Positions 7,728 through 16,226 of a stretch of DNA of 42,283 nt are shown here, one piece after another. This stretch comes from Phaeospirillum sp. (GTDB taxonomy: Bacteria; Pseudomonadota; Alphaproteobacteria; Rhodospirillales; Magnetospirillaceae), in the NCBI GenBank assembly GCA_030824585.1, contig JAVBXM010000035.1, positions 1 through 42,283 on the forward strand. Direction: 5' to 3'. Position 1 is the stretch's first letter. The number at the start of each line of letters is the position of its first letter. Position numbers and translations under genes: made by a program. The notes beneath the pieces were generated by a model, which saw only the letters and a program-made list of their open reading frames with translations, did no database searches and was not told the DNA's origin.

Positions 7728-8915
7728 ATGACCAGGATATCTCGCCGCGGCGTGTTGCAGGCCGGGGCTGCCTTTGCAACTGCCGGATTGGTGCCGACTC
7801 GCTTTGCCATTGGGCAAACCGCGAAGGTCCGTGTTGGGTTGATGTTGCCCTATTCGGGCACCTATGCCGCGTTGGGTGAGGCGATCACCAGCGGCTTGAA
7901 GATGGCCGTCAACGCCCGTGGCGGAAAGCTGGGGGGGCGCGAGGTCGAGTACATTCTTCTGGATGACGAGTCCAATCCCGGCAAGGGGCCGGAGAACGCC
8001 AGCAAGCTGATCGCCGGCGATAAGGTGGACTTCCTGGTGGGGACCGTCCATTCCGGGGTTGCCATGGGCATGGCCAAGGTGGCCGTCGATACCGGTGCGA
8101 TGCTGATCATTCCCAACGCCGGTGTCGGGGCGGCTACGGGGCCGCTGTGTGCCCCGAACATCTTCCGCACGTCGTTCAGCAATTGGCAGCCGGCCTATCC
8201 CATGGGCAAGGTCGCCTGGGATCGCGGCATGAGGAACGTCGTCACCATTTCGTGGAAGTACGGCGCCGGCGAGGAGCAGTTGGGCGGGTTCGAAGAAGGC
8301 TTCACCCAGCAGGGGGGCAAAATCGTCAAGCGGATCATGCTGCCGTTCCCCAACGAAGAGTTCCAGGCGAACCTGACGGAAATCGCGTCGCTGAAGCCCG
8401 ATGGCGTGTTCGCCTTCTTCGCCGGCTCGGGCGCCCTGAAGTTCGTCAAGGACTATGCCGCAGCCGGCTTGAAGTCCATCCCCCTGATGGGGACCGGCTT
8501 CCTGACGGATGGCGTTCTGGCCGCGCAAGGCGCGGCAGCGGAAGGCGTGCTGACCACGCTTCATTACGCCGATGCCCTCGATACGCCGGAGAACAGGAAG
8601 TTCAGAGCCGAGTTCAAGGCTTTTTCAGGCAAGGAAGCCGATGTCTACGCGGTGCAGGGCTATGACGGCGGCCAGCTTCTGGCCATCGGCATGGATGCGG
8701 TCAAGGGCGATACGGCCGCCGGGTCACGGGCTGCCCTGATCGCGGCCATGGAGGCCGCCGAGATCAAGAGCCCTCGAGGTGCCTTCACCCTGTCCAAGGC
8801 CCATAACCCGGTTCAGGACATCTATCTGCGCCAGGTGAAGAACGGGCAGGAAATCGTGTTGGGCGTTGCTCACAAGGCCTTGGCGGATCCCGCCAAGGGC
8901 TGCAAGTCCGCCTAG
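7728..8915 (+). CDS. Branched-chain/aromatic-type ABC transporter substrate-binding protein (Tat-exported)
   Basis: A 395-aa periplasmic type-1 binding protein of the LivK family. The N-terminus has a Tat-type signal (ISRRGVLQAGAAFATAGL), and the mature part starts near TAKVRVGLMLPYSGTYAALGEAI, the typical first strand and ligand loop. Start chosen at 7728 because AAGGGAGG precedes it at good spacing; upstream in-frame codons would bury the twin arginine. The gene is followed by a hairpin and then the permease genes. Context with had and benE points to an aromatic acid (benzoate or a hydroxy/aminobenzoate) rather than leucine as ligand, by inference. Confidence 0.88.
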   Translation: MTRISRRGVLQAGAAFATAGLVPTRFAIGQTAKVRVGLMLPYSGTYAALGEAITSGLKMAVNARGGKLGGREVEYILLDDESNPGKGPENASKLIAGDKVDFLVGTVHSGVAMGMAKVAVDTGAMLIIPNAGVGAATGPLCAPNIFRTSFSNWQPAYPMGKVAWDRGMRNVVTISWKYGAGEEQLGGFEEGFTQQGGKIVKRIMLPFPNEEFQANLTEIASLKPDGVFAFFAGSGALKFVKDYAAAGLKSIPLMGTGFLTDGVLAAQGAAAEGVLTTLHYADALDTPENRKFRAEFKAFSGKEADVYAVQGYDGGQLLAIGMDAVKGDTAAGSRAALIAAMEAAEIKSPRGAFTLSKAHNPVQDIYLRQVKNGQEIVLGVAHKALADPAKGCKSA

Positions 8916-8924
8916 TCGATTACG

Positions 8925-8963
8925 GAAGAAAAAGCCCTGCCGGAAGCGGCGGGCTTTTTCTTC
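8925..8963 (+). terminator. Hairpin between binding-protein and permease genes
   Basis: A 13-base perfect inverted repeat (8925-8937 with 8951-8963), GAAGAAAAAGCCC paired with GGGCTTTTTCTTC, plus an inner GCCG/CGGC stem and a GAAG loop. It has the stem and T-run of a bidirectional intrinsic terminator but sits inside the operon. It probably attenuates transcription so that the binding protein is made in excess of the membrane proteins. Confidence 0.75.
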
Positions 8964-8982
8964 ATGCCCTGGGGGCGTTGCG

Positions 8983-9843
8983 ATGGATATCTGGTTCTTC
9001 CTGATTCAGGTGCTGAACGGGCTTCAGTATGGGCTGTTGCTGTTCCTCGTGGCCAGCGGTCTGACCCTGATTTTCGGCATCATGGGCATCATCAACCTTG
9101 CCCATGGATCGTTCTACATGCTGGGGGCCTATCTGACCTTCTGGCTCCTGCAGTCGGTGGATAGCCTGCTTCTGGCCATCGTGCTGGCGCTGCCCATTTC
9201 GGCTGCGGTCGGCTACCTGATCGAGGCCTTGCTGGTCCGCGTCCTGTACCGGCGCGACCATCTGGATCAGGTGCTGCTGACCTACGGCCTGATCCTCATC
9301 TTCAACGAGGCGCAACGCATGCTGTGGGGCGGCGACGTCCATGGCATCAAGGTTCCGGCTGCCCTGGACTGGTCCATCCCCCTGACCGACACCCTGAGCT
9401 ACCCGGTCTACCGCATGGCCATTTCGGCGGTTTGCGCGGCCCTGGCCGTCGGCATGTACCTGGTCATCCAGCGCACCCGATTTGGAATGTGGATCAGAGC
9501 CGGCGCCTCGAACCGCGACATGGTCGCCGCGCTGGGCATCAACGTGAATCTGCTGTTCGGTGCGGTCTTCGCGCTCGGAGCCGTTCTGGCCGCCCTGTCG
9601 GGCGCCATTGCCGCCCCCATCAGCTCCATCGGCCCGGGCATGGGCGATACCGTCCTGATCATCTGCTTCGTGGTGGTGGTGATCGGCGGCGTGGGGTCGA
9701 TCAAGGGGGCCTTCCTCGGCGCTCTCCTGATTGGTCTGGCGGATACCTTCGGCAAGGTTCTTGCCCCGGATTTCGCCAGCTTCTCCGTTTACGCGGTCAT
9801 GGCCGCCGTCCTGCTTGTCAAGCCGAGGGGGCTGTTCGCATGA
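8983..9843 (+). CDS. ABC transporter permease, LivH family
   Basis: A 286-aa integral membrane protein of the LivH type (MDIWFFLIQVLNGLQYGLLLFLVASGLTLIFGIMGIINLAHG...). It has about eight hydrophobic segments and the conserved GLTLIFGIMGIINLAHGSFYMLGAY signature. It forms the membrane channel with the LivM-type protein. Its stop overlaps the next gene's start by four bases (ATGA at 9840-9843). ATG 8983 was chosen as the first codon giving a normal LivH N-terminus. Confidence 0.9.
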   Translation: MDIWFFLIQVLNGLQYGLLLFLVASGLTLIFGIMGIINLAHGSFYMLGAYLTFWLLQSVDSLLLAIVLALPISAAVGYLIEALLVRVLYRRDHLDQVLLTYGLILIFNEAQRMLWGGDVHGIKVPAALDWSIPLTDTLSYPVYRMAISAVCAALAVGMYLVIQRTRFGMWIRAGASNRDMVAALGINVNLLFGAVFALGAVLAALSGAIAAPISSIGPGMGDTVLIICFVVVVIGGVGSIKGAFLGALLIGLADTFGKVLAPDFASFSVYAVMAAVLLVKPRGLFA

Positions 9844-10835
9844 GCCGTCTTCCACGCTCCCTTTCCATCCTGTTGTCGGTGGCTATCATCCTGCTTGGAG
9901 CCTACCCGTTGTTCGGAGACGTGCTGTTTCCCAACAAGCACGCCTTCCTGATGCAGAAACTCACCGGCATCATGATCATGGCGGTCATGGCCATGAGCCT
10001 GGACCTCCTGGTCGGTGTCGCCGGTCTGGTCAGCATGGGGCATGCGGCGTTCTTCGGACTCGGCGGCTACATGCTGGCCATGCTCTCGCCGGAATATTCG
10101 GCCGCCAACCTGTGGGTGGTGCTGCCGGCGGCGCTGGTCGTCGTCGCCATTGCCTCGGCCATGGTCGGCTACCTGTCCATCCGCACCTCGGGCATCTACT
10201 TCATCATGGTGACCCTGGCCTTCGGCCAGATGGGGTTCTATTTCTTCAATGATTCGAAGCTCGCCGGAGGGTCCGATGGGGCCTACATCATGGTCAAGCC
10301 CGCCGTGGAGATCCTTGGCGTTTCCCTGTTGAACCTCGGCGACAAACGGACCCTCTACTATGTCGGTCTAGGCGCCCTGGTCGGGGTCTATCTGCTACTT
10401 CGTGTCGTGCTGGCGTCGCCGTTCGGCCGGGTGGTCAGCGCCATCGGGGTTAACGAGAATCGTGTCCGTGGGCTGGGCTTCGACCCGGTCGCCTATAAGC
10501 TGCTGGCCTTCACCATCGGCGGAACGATCGCCGGTCTTGCCGGTTTCCTGGCCGCGATCCAATACGGTTTCGTCAATCCCGCCACCCTGTCCTGGCACCA
10601 TTCCGGCGAAGCCCTGGTCATGGTGATTCTGGGCGGCATGGGCACGCTGTTCGGACCCGCTATCGGCGCCTTCGTCTTCGAACTGGCGAAGATGGGCTTT
10701 GAATCGGTGACCGAGCATTGGCTGCTGCCCATGGGGGCGATGATCATCGGCATCGTGCTGCTTCTTCCCAAGGGGGTCGGCGGCTTGCTGCTTCAGCTGT
10801 TCTCCGGGCGGTCCAAGATGGAGGGCGGGCAATGA
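9840..10835 (+). CDS. ABC transporter permease, LivM family
   Basis: A 331-aa membrane protein with the LivM signature AMSLDLLVGVAGLVSMGHAAFFGLGGYMLAML and about nine hydrophobic segments; the C-terminal region includes the YKLLAFTIGGTIAGLAGFLAA segment that contacts the ATPases. It overlaps the LivH-type gene upstream and the LivG-type gene downstream, each by four bases, so the four transporter genes are translationally coupled. Confidence 0.9.
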   Translation: MSRLPRSLSILLSVAIILLGAYPLFGDVLFPNKHAFLMQKLTGIMIMAVMAMSLDLLVGVAGLVSMGHAAFFGLGGYMLAMLSPEYSAANLWVVLPAALVVVAIASAMVGYLSIRTSGIYFIMVTLAFGQMGFYFFNDSKLAGGSDGAYIMVKPAVEILGVSLLNLGDKRTLYYVGLGALVGVYLLLRVVLASPFGRVVSAIGVNENRVRGLGFDPVAYKLLAFTIGGTIAGLAGFLAAIQYGFVNPATLSWHHSGEALVMVILGGMGTLFGPAIGAFVFELAKMGFESVTEHWLLPMGAMIIGIVLLLPKGVGGLLLQLFSGRSKMEGGQ

Positions 10836-11620
10836 ACAGCATGACTTCCGCCGTTCTGGATGAAGGCAAGGTGGTGCTGGAAACCCGCCAGCTGACCAAG
10901 TCCTTCGGTGGCCTGGTGGCCGTCAACTCGGCGAACTATCGCTTCATCGAGCGCCAGGCCCACGCCATCATCGGACCCAACGGTGCCGGCAAGAGCACCT
11001 TCGTAAACCTGCTGACCGGACATTTCCCGCCGAGCAGCGGCGAAATCCTGTTCAAGGGACAGCGGATCACCGATTTTCCCGCCCACAAGGTTTCCCGCCT
11101 GGGGGTGGGGCGGAGCTATCAGAAGACCAACGTCTTTCCGGTGTTCACCTGCTTCGAGAACTGTCGGCTGGCCGCACAGGCCCAGCTTCCCACCTCCATG
11201 CGCTTCCTGCGCCCCGCGGCGATGTACAAGGAGGTCAACGAGCGAGCTGATTGGGCGCTCGACCTCTGTGGGTTGAAATCGCGCGGTGACCGGGTTGCCG
11301 GCTCCATGTCCTACGGCGAGCAACGGCAGCTTGAGATCGGCATGGTCCTGGCCACGGGGCCGGAGATCCTGGTGCTCGACGAGCCCCTGGCCGGCATGGG
11401 CAAGGAAGAATCCGAGCGGATGGTCGGGCTTCTCAAGGATCTGGCGCGCCGTTTCACCCTGATCCTGATCGAGCACGACATGGATGCCGTGTTCTCCATC
11501 GCCGAGGTGTTGACCGTGATGGTGAACGGCACCGTGCTGGAAAGCGGTCCGGTCGAAACCATTCGCGCCTCGAAGGCGGTGCAGGACGCCTATCTCGGCG
11601 ACGGAGCGGAGGCCTATTGA
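10832..11620 (+). CDS. ABC transporter ATP-binding protein, LivG family
   Basis: A 262-aa ATPase. Walker A is GPNGAGKS near residue 49, the signature motif is the degenerate MSYGEQRQLEIG (YGEQ replacing SGGQ, normal for LivG), and Walker B is ILVLDEPLAGM. The C-terminal extension (AVQDAYLGDGAEAY) is the usual LivG tail. Stop and start codons overlap with both neighbours. It energises uptake by the 8983-10835 permeases. Confidence 0.9.
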   Translation: MNSMTSAVLDEGKVVLETRQLTKSFGGLVAVNSANYRFIERQAHAIIGPNGAGKSTFVNLLTGHFPPSSGEILFKGQRITDFPAHKVSRLGVGRSYQKTNVFPVFTCFENCRLAAQAQLPTSMRFLRPAAMYKEVNERADWALDLCGLKSRGDRVAGSMSYGEQRQLEIGMVLATGPEILVLDEPLAGMGKEESERMVGLLKDLARRFTLILIEHDMDAVFSIAEVLTVMVNGTVLESGPVETIRASKAVQDAYLGDGAEAY

Positions 11621-12324
11621 TGACGACCTTTATCGCCGGCACCGGCCTTCACACCTATTACGGCTCCAGCCATACCCTGCATGGCATCGACTTTGCCGTC
11701 CGGCGTGGCGAGACGGTTGCCCTGATGGGCCGCAACGGCATGGGAAAGTCGACGCTGCTGAAGTCGCTGCTCGGCATCGTCAATCCCCGCCAGGGCAAGG
11801 TGACCATGAATGGTGCCGACGTCACGGGTGCCGACACCCATGCCATCATCCGCCGGGGGATCGCCTATGTCCCCGAGGGGCGGGGGATGTTCCACAACCT
11901 GACGGTTCGCGAGCACCTCGTCATGTCGGCGCGGCCCGGAAACGATGGGCGGCGCGATTGGACCTATGAGCGCATCCTGGAGACCTTCCCGCGGCTGGCC
12001 GAGCGGCTGGGGAGCCTGGGGACGCATCTGTCCGGTGGCGAACAGCAGATGCTGGCCGTGGGCCGCGCCCTGATGACCAATCCCGATCTGCTGATCCTCG
12101 ATGAGGCGACGGAGGGGCTGGCCCCCCTGATCCGGCGCGAGATCTGGCATGTCATCCGCTCCATCAAGGAGACCGGCATCGCCAGCATCATCGTCGACAA
12201 GAACGTCAATGTCCTGCTCGGTCTGGCCGACCGGCACGTCATTCTGGTCAAGGGTGAGGTGGTCTACGACGGCAGTGACCTGACACCAGAATCCGAAATC
12301 CTCAAGCGCCATATCGGAGTCTGA
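11620..12324 (+). CDS. ABC transporter ATP-binding protein, LivF family
   Basis: A 234-aa ATPase with Walker A GRNGMGKS, signature [15 protein letters not shown] and Walker [14 protein letters not shown], as in LivF. The ATG at 11620 overlaps the LivG-type stop; an in-frame TTG one codon earlier is less likely. It is the last transporter gene; 41 bases separate it from had. The whole transporter cassette is complete and undamaged. Confidence 0.9.
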   Translation: MTTFIAGTGLHTYYGSSHTLHGIDFAVRRGETVALMGRNGMGKSTLLKSLLGIVNPRQGKVTMNGADVTGADTHAIIRRGIAYVPEGRGMFHNLTVREHLVMSARPGNDGRRDWTYERILETFPRLAERLGSLGTHLSGGEQQMLAVGRALMTNPDLLILDEATEGLAPLIRREIWHVIRSIKETGIASIIVDKNVNVLLGLADRHVILVKGEVVYDGSDLTPESEILKRHIGV

Positions 12325-12365
12325 CATCCCTCCACCCTTTGATGTTCAAAAAGAAGGAAGTTGAA

Positions 12366-13448
12366 ATGGCAGTTGATGCGTATCGATGGATGATGACCGG
12401 GGTGGGGCAGCCCATGGTCAAGGAGCCGATGGATATTGGTCCGGTCGGAGCCGGGGAGGTCGTGGTGAAGATTGCCGGCTGCGGCGTCTGCCATACCGAT
12501 CTCGATTATTATTACAACGGGGTGCGCACCAACCATCCGCTGCCCCTGGCCCTTGGCCATGAAATCAGCGGTTACGTCCAGGCTGCCGGTGCCGGCGCCG
12601 AGTCCTGGGTGGGCAAGGCGGTCATCATTTCCGCTGTGATCCCCTGTGGTGAATGCGACCTGTGCAAGCGCGGCAAGGGCACTATCTGCCGTTCGCAGAT
12701 GATGCCCGGCTACGATATCCAGGGCGGGTTTGCCACCCACATCAAGGTTCCCGCCAGGGGATTGTGCGAGGTCGACGAGGCCCGCCTCAAGAGTGCGGGA
12801 CTCGAACTCGCCGAGGTTTCCGTCGTGGCCGATGCCCTGACGACGCCCTACCAGGCCGCCGTGCAGGCCGGGATCACCAAGGGTGACCTGGTCATCGTCG
12901 TCGGTTGCGGTGGTGTTGGTGGTTATTCCGTGCAGGTCGCGGCCGCCATGGGGGCCACCGTCGTGGCTCTGGATCTCGATCCGGCCAAGCTGGAGGCCTT
13001 GCGGGCTGCCGGTGTCGTCGGACTGGCCCTGAACCCCAAGGATTTTGCCAGCACCAGGGACCTCAAGAAGGAGATCGGTGCCTTTGCCAAGGCCCAAGGC
13101 CTGCGCTCGACCGAGTGGATCATCATGGAGTGCTCGGGCAGCGTCCCGGGGCAGCAGACCGCCTTCGACCTGATGGTCCACGGCTGCACCGTGTGCGTGG
13201 TCGGCTACACCATGAACAAGGGCGAGTTCCGGCTGTCCAACCTGATGGCGTTCCATGCCCGTGCACTGGGCAACTGGGGCTGCCCTCCGGACCTCTATCC
13301 CGGTGCTTTGGAGCTGGTGCTCTCGGGCAAGATCAACGTGAAGAATTTCGTCGAATGCCGTCCGCTCGACAGCATCAACGAAACCTTTGCCGCCGTGCAT
13401 GACCACAAGCTCACCCGCCGGGCCGTTCTGGTTCCGCCGGCATCGTGA
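12366..13448 (+). CDS. had: 6-hydroxycyclohex-1-ene-1-carbonyl-CoA dehydrogenase
   Basis: A 360-aa zinc-dependent medium-chain alcohol dehydrogenase. It closely resembles, from memory, the Thauera aromatica Had protein, including the N-terminus VDAYRWMM and the segment [19 protein letters not shown]. It has the catalytic zinc site CGVCHTD and GHE, the structural zinc cysteines in [15 protein letters not shown], and the NAD motif GCGGVGG. Had oxidises the 6-hydroxy ring intermediate to 6-oxocyclohex-1-ene-1-carbonyl-CoA in the anaerobic benzoyl-CoA pathway. Its usual partners dch, oah and benzoyl-CoA reductase genes are not in this window. ATG 12366 follows AAGAAGGAAG. Confidence 0.88.
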   Translation: MAVDAYRWMMTGVGQPMVKEPMDIGPVGAGEVVVKIAGCGVCHTDLDYYYNGVRTNHPLPLALGHEISGYVQAAGAGAESWVGKAVIISAVIPCGECDLCKRGKGTICRSQMMPGYDIQGGFATHIKVPARGLCEVDEARLKSAGLELAEVSVVADALTTPYQAAVQAGITKGDLVIVVGCGGVGGYSVQVAAAMGATVVALDLDPAKLEALRAAGVVGLALNPKDFASTRDLKKEIGAFAKAQGLRSTEWIIMECSGSVPGQQTAFDLMVHGCTVCVVGYTMNKGEFRLSNLMAFHARALGNWGCPPDLYPGALELVLSGKINVKNFVECRPLDSINETFAAVHDHKLTRRAVLVPPAS

Positions 13449-13455
13449 TCGATGG

Positions 13456-13487
13456 ATGGCCGCCGGTCGGCTTTGACCGGCGGCCAT
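13456..13487 (+). other. 13-bp perfect hairpin downstream of had
   Basis: ATGGCCGCCGGTC (13456-13468) pairs fully with GACCGGCGGCCAT (13475-13487) around a 6-base loop. No T-run follows, so it is more likely an mRNA-stability or processing element than an intrinsic terminator; the next gene begins 41 bases later. Confidence 0.5.
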
Positions 13488-13527
13488 GGCCAATCCTGGG
13501 CACCCAGTACTCGAGAGGGATACGTCA

Positions 13528-13782
13528 ATGCCAGCGCCTGAAAGAACGTTGATCAATCATACCATTGCCCTGGCCGAGACCGTCCCGGAGAAGGAAGGCG
13601 GTCGCGCCTGGATGGCGCTCAACATGGCCACCGAAGCGAAGGCCGGCTTCGGCGCCTTTACGGTCGGGACCAAGGAGACCGGCCGGGAGATCGACTTCAT
13701 CGCCTTGCGCAAGGCCCAGGCCGCCGCGACGCCGTGGTCGGAGGAGCTGATCGCCGACCTGATGCCCGGACGGCGAGGGTGA
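13528..13782 (+). CDS. 84-aa unknown protein in the aromatic operon
   Basis: A small soluble protein starting MPAPERTLINHTIALAETVP, with no signal peptide, membrane segment or cysteine. Start at 13528 with GAGAGGG upstream; the stop is 5 bases before the universal stress protein start, so co-translation is likely. Codon use resembles the neighbours, and the frame is intact between two certain genes. I do not recognise the family. Its place directly after had suggests an accessory role in the benzoyl-CoA pathway. Confidence 0.6.
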   Translation: MPAPERTLINHTIALAETVPEKEGGRAWMALNMATEAKAGFGAFTVGTKETGREIDFIALRKAQAAATPWSEELIADLMPGRRG

Positions 13783-13787
13783 CGGCG

Positions 13788-14603
13788 ATGCGCGAGATTC
13801 TGGTCCATCTCGACGATGGCGAACGCAGTTCCGTTCGTCTCGATATCGCCATAGGGCTGGCCGCCAGGTTCAAGGCTCGCCTGACGGGCCTGTTCGCCCG
13901 CAGCGACAGCGACAGATCGAGTGCCGTCGCGCAACGGCCCAGCGATCGCCTGTTGACGGCCCGCGCCTCCGTCGCCCGGGATTTTGAAGCCGGGACGACG
14001 GCGGCGGGGATCGATGCCAGATGGTGGGAATTGTCCTATGGCGCGCCGGACCACGTGGCCAGTGAAACCGCGTTCTGCGCCCGCTATGCCGACCTGGTGG
14101 TCATGGGGCAGCAGGGATCGGACGAGGCGCTTGTGCCCAAGGACCTGGTCGAGCGCACGATCCTGAATTGTGGGCGGCCGGTTCTGGTGATCCCGCACCA
14201 TGGCCATTTCCCGGTGGTTGGCGAGCGGGTGGTGCTGGCCTGGAATGCCAGTCGGGAGGCCGTCCGGGCCATGGCGGATTCCCGCCCTCTTTTGGCCGGC
14301 GCGCGATCCGTCACCGTGTTGTCGGTTCTGGATGGAAAGTCCGGGGAGGAGGCCAACATGGTTGAAGTTCCCCGCGTCGATATCATCGACTATCTGAAAG
14401 CCAATGGGGTCTCCGCCCGGCTGGAGCGGCTGGCGGGTGAAGACGTCGGCAAGATGGATCTGCTGTTATCCAGGATTTGCGATCTGGGGGCAGACCTGAT
14501 CGTGATGGGGGCTCATGGTGGAAAGGGGCTGTCATCAAAGAATGGCGCTGATACCCGCTATGTCTTGGCGCATATGACGGTTCCCGTTCTCATGTCTTGC
14601 TAG
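13788..14603 (+). CDS. Tandem-domain universal stress protein
   Basis: A 271-aa cytoplasmic protein made of two UspA-like domains. Domain 1 begins REILVHLDDGERSSVRLDIAIGLA and ends near CGRPVLVIPHHG. Domain 2 begins VVLAWNASREAVRAMADSRPLL and ends with the nucleotide-binding-type segment LIVMGAHGGKGLSSKNGADTRYVLAHMTVPVLMSC. Universal stress proteins are often encoded beside anaerobic aromatic pathways. Start ATG 13788 is 5 bases after the 84-aa gene. The direct partner is unknown. Confidence 0.82.
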   Translation: MREILVHLDDGERSSVRLDIAIGLAARFKARLTGLFARSDSDRSSAVAQRPSDRLLTARASVARDFEAGTTAAGIDARWWELSYGAPDHVASETAFCARYADLVVMGQQGSDEALVPKDLVERTILNCGRPVLVIPHHGHFPVVGERVVLAWNASREAVRAMADSRPLLAGARSVTVLSVLDGKSGEEANMVEVPRVDIIDYLKANGVSARLERLAGEDVGKMDLLLSRICDLGADLIVMGAHGGKGLSSKNGADTRYVLAHMTVPVLMSC

Positions 14604-14627
14604 TTTCCCGATTACTTTGGATGGTGA

Positions 14628-15920
14628 ATGAACTGGGTGATGGGGCGCCCTGTGACAGGATTGGATGACAAGGCGACCTGCATGTTAGAGCATCTTGAGC
14701 GTCCCCGTGCTAAGGCGGCCAGCCCCGCCGAGGTCCTGGGGGATTCGGGGCCGGCCTATTTCGCCAACGGCCTGATCGGCTTCATCTTCTCCGCCACCGG
14801 GCCGGTGGCCATCATCCTCTCGGTGGGGATGGGGGGCGGGCTCAGCCCTGTCGAACTGGCGTCCTGGGTGTTCGGGGTCTTCTTCATCAACGGCCTGATC
14901 ACCATCGCCCTCAGTTGGCGCTACCGGATGCCTCTGGGCTTTGCCTGGACCATCCCCGGGACGGTGCTGGTTGGCCAGGCGCTGCATCATCTCAGTTTCG
15001 CCGAGGTGGTCGGCGCCTATTACGTGACCAGCGTGCTGATCATGGTGATGGGAGCGACCGGCTGGGTACGGCGGCTGATGGCCTTGCTCCCCATGCCCAT
15101 CGTCATGGGGATGGTGGCCGGCGTCTTCCTGCGGTTTGGTCTGGATCTGGTTCGGGCGGTGCATGCCGACGTACTCATCGGCGGACCGATGGTGGTCGCT
15201 TTCATTCTGTTGCCGGCGTTTCCCGGCTGGGGGCGGCGTATTCCTCCGGTGATCGGGGCATTGGTGGCAGGCGCCCTGGGCATCGCCATTTCCGGACGGT
15301 TCGGTCTGGAGACGCTGGGCTCATTCGCCATTGCCCATCCGGTTGTTCAAAGTCCGGCCTTCTCCGTTGCAGCCCTGGTGGAACTGGTGGTGCCGCTGGC
15401 CATCACGGTGCTGGTGGTGCAGAACGGACAGGGTGTGGCGGTACTGCGCGCCGCGAAGCATGAGCCGCCGGTCAACACCATCGCCTTCGTATCGGGGATT
15501 GGCGCCGCGCTGAGTGCCTCGGTCGGAGCAGTCAGTACCTGCCTCACCGGCCCCACCAACGCCCTGCTGACTTCCTCGGGCGAGTTAGGCCGACACTATA
15601 CCGCCGCACTGGCCTTTGGTGGCCTGGGCGTACTGTTCGGCATCTTCGCCCCCACCTTCACCGGGCTGATGCTGGCGACACCCAAGGAATACATCATGGT
15701 TCTGGGTGGGCTGGCCATGCTGAGGGTGCTGCAGGGCTCGTTCATCTCCTCCTTTGGCGGCGGCAAGTTTACCCTGGGCGCCCTGATCAGCCTGCTGGTG
15801 ACGGTGGCCGACATCAGCCTTCTGAATATCGGCGCCGCATTCTGGGGACTGGTTGCCGGCTTTGTCGTCTCATCGTTCCTCGAACGGCATGATTTTGTCG
15901 AACTGTCCTATAAGGGCTGA
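14628..15920 (+). CDS. benE: BenE-family benzoate/H+ symporter
   Basis: A hydrophobic protein of about 10-12 transmembrane segments with BenE-type features: FANGLIGFIFSATGPVAIIL, GLSPVELASWVFGVFFINGL, a PMPIVMGMVAGVF segment, and the conserved loop VSTCLTGPTNALLTSSGE. BenE proteins import benzoate with protons. The first ATG at 14628 gives 430 aa; an in-frame ATG at 14682 (412 aa, AAGG upstream) may be the true start because the added N-terminus is not hydrophobic and unlike relatives. It is the last gene of the plus-strand operon, a second uptake route beside the ABC system. Confidence 0.82.
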   Translation: MNWVMGRPVTGLDDKATCMLEHLERPRAKAASPAEVLGDSGPAYFANGLIGFIFSATGPVAIILSVGMGGGLSPVELASWVFGVFFINGLITIALSWRYRMPLGFAWTIPGTVLVGQALHHLSFAEVVGAYYVTSVLIMVMGATGWVRRLMALLPMPIVMGMVAGVFLRFGLDLVRAVHADVLIGGPMVVAFILLPAFPGWGRRIPPVIGALVAGALGIAISGRFGLETLGSFAIAHPVVQSPAFSVAALVELVVPLAITVLVVQNGQGVAVLRAAKHEPPVNTIAFVSGIGAALSASVGAVSTCLTGPTNALLTSSGELGRHYTAALAFGGLGVLFGIFAPTFTGLMLATPKEYIMVLGGLAMLRVLQGSFISSFGGGKFTLGALISLLVTVADISLLNIGAAFWGLVAGFVVSSFLERHDFVELSYKG

Positions 15921-16226
15921 TTAGCGAGGATGGCGGCCTGATCATTCGCGACACTGGCCGTTTCGTCCCGCACCTCTTTGCGTGCGGATCTCGCCCTTCA
16001 CGACGGCTTTATGCCTGCCCGCTTAATCCATAGTCCTTAATTTGCACCGGCGAATCAGCCTCAGCGTGTCCTTCATGGGACGGGCCTTGGGAGCGACGCA
16101 GACGGGCCGGGCGGAGAATTGCCCATTCAGGGTGGCGCCGAATTTGCAGTGGCCATGGCGGATATGCAATTGTCAGGTGTCGGAGATGGTGGGTATGGCC
16201 ATAATGCCTTCCGGGGATGCCGTCTC
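15921..16226. other. Intergenic region at the aromatic/perchlorate junction
   Basis: 306 bases without a convincing gene. I see no clear terminator after benE, no repeat and no tRNA-like end. An open frame runs in from 16119 but belongs to the upstream extension of the secreted cupin gene. This is where the content changes from aromatic metabolism to the perchlorate module, so it is a candidate left junction. Confidence 0.4.
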
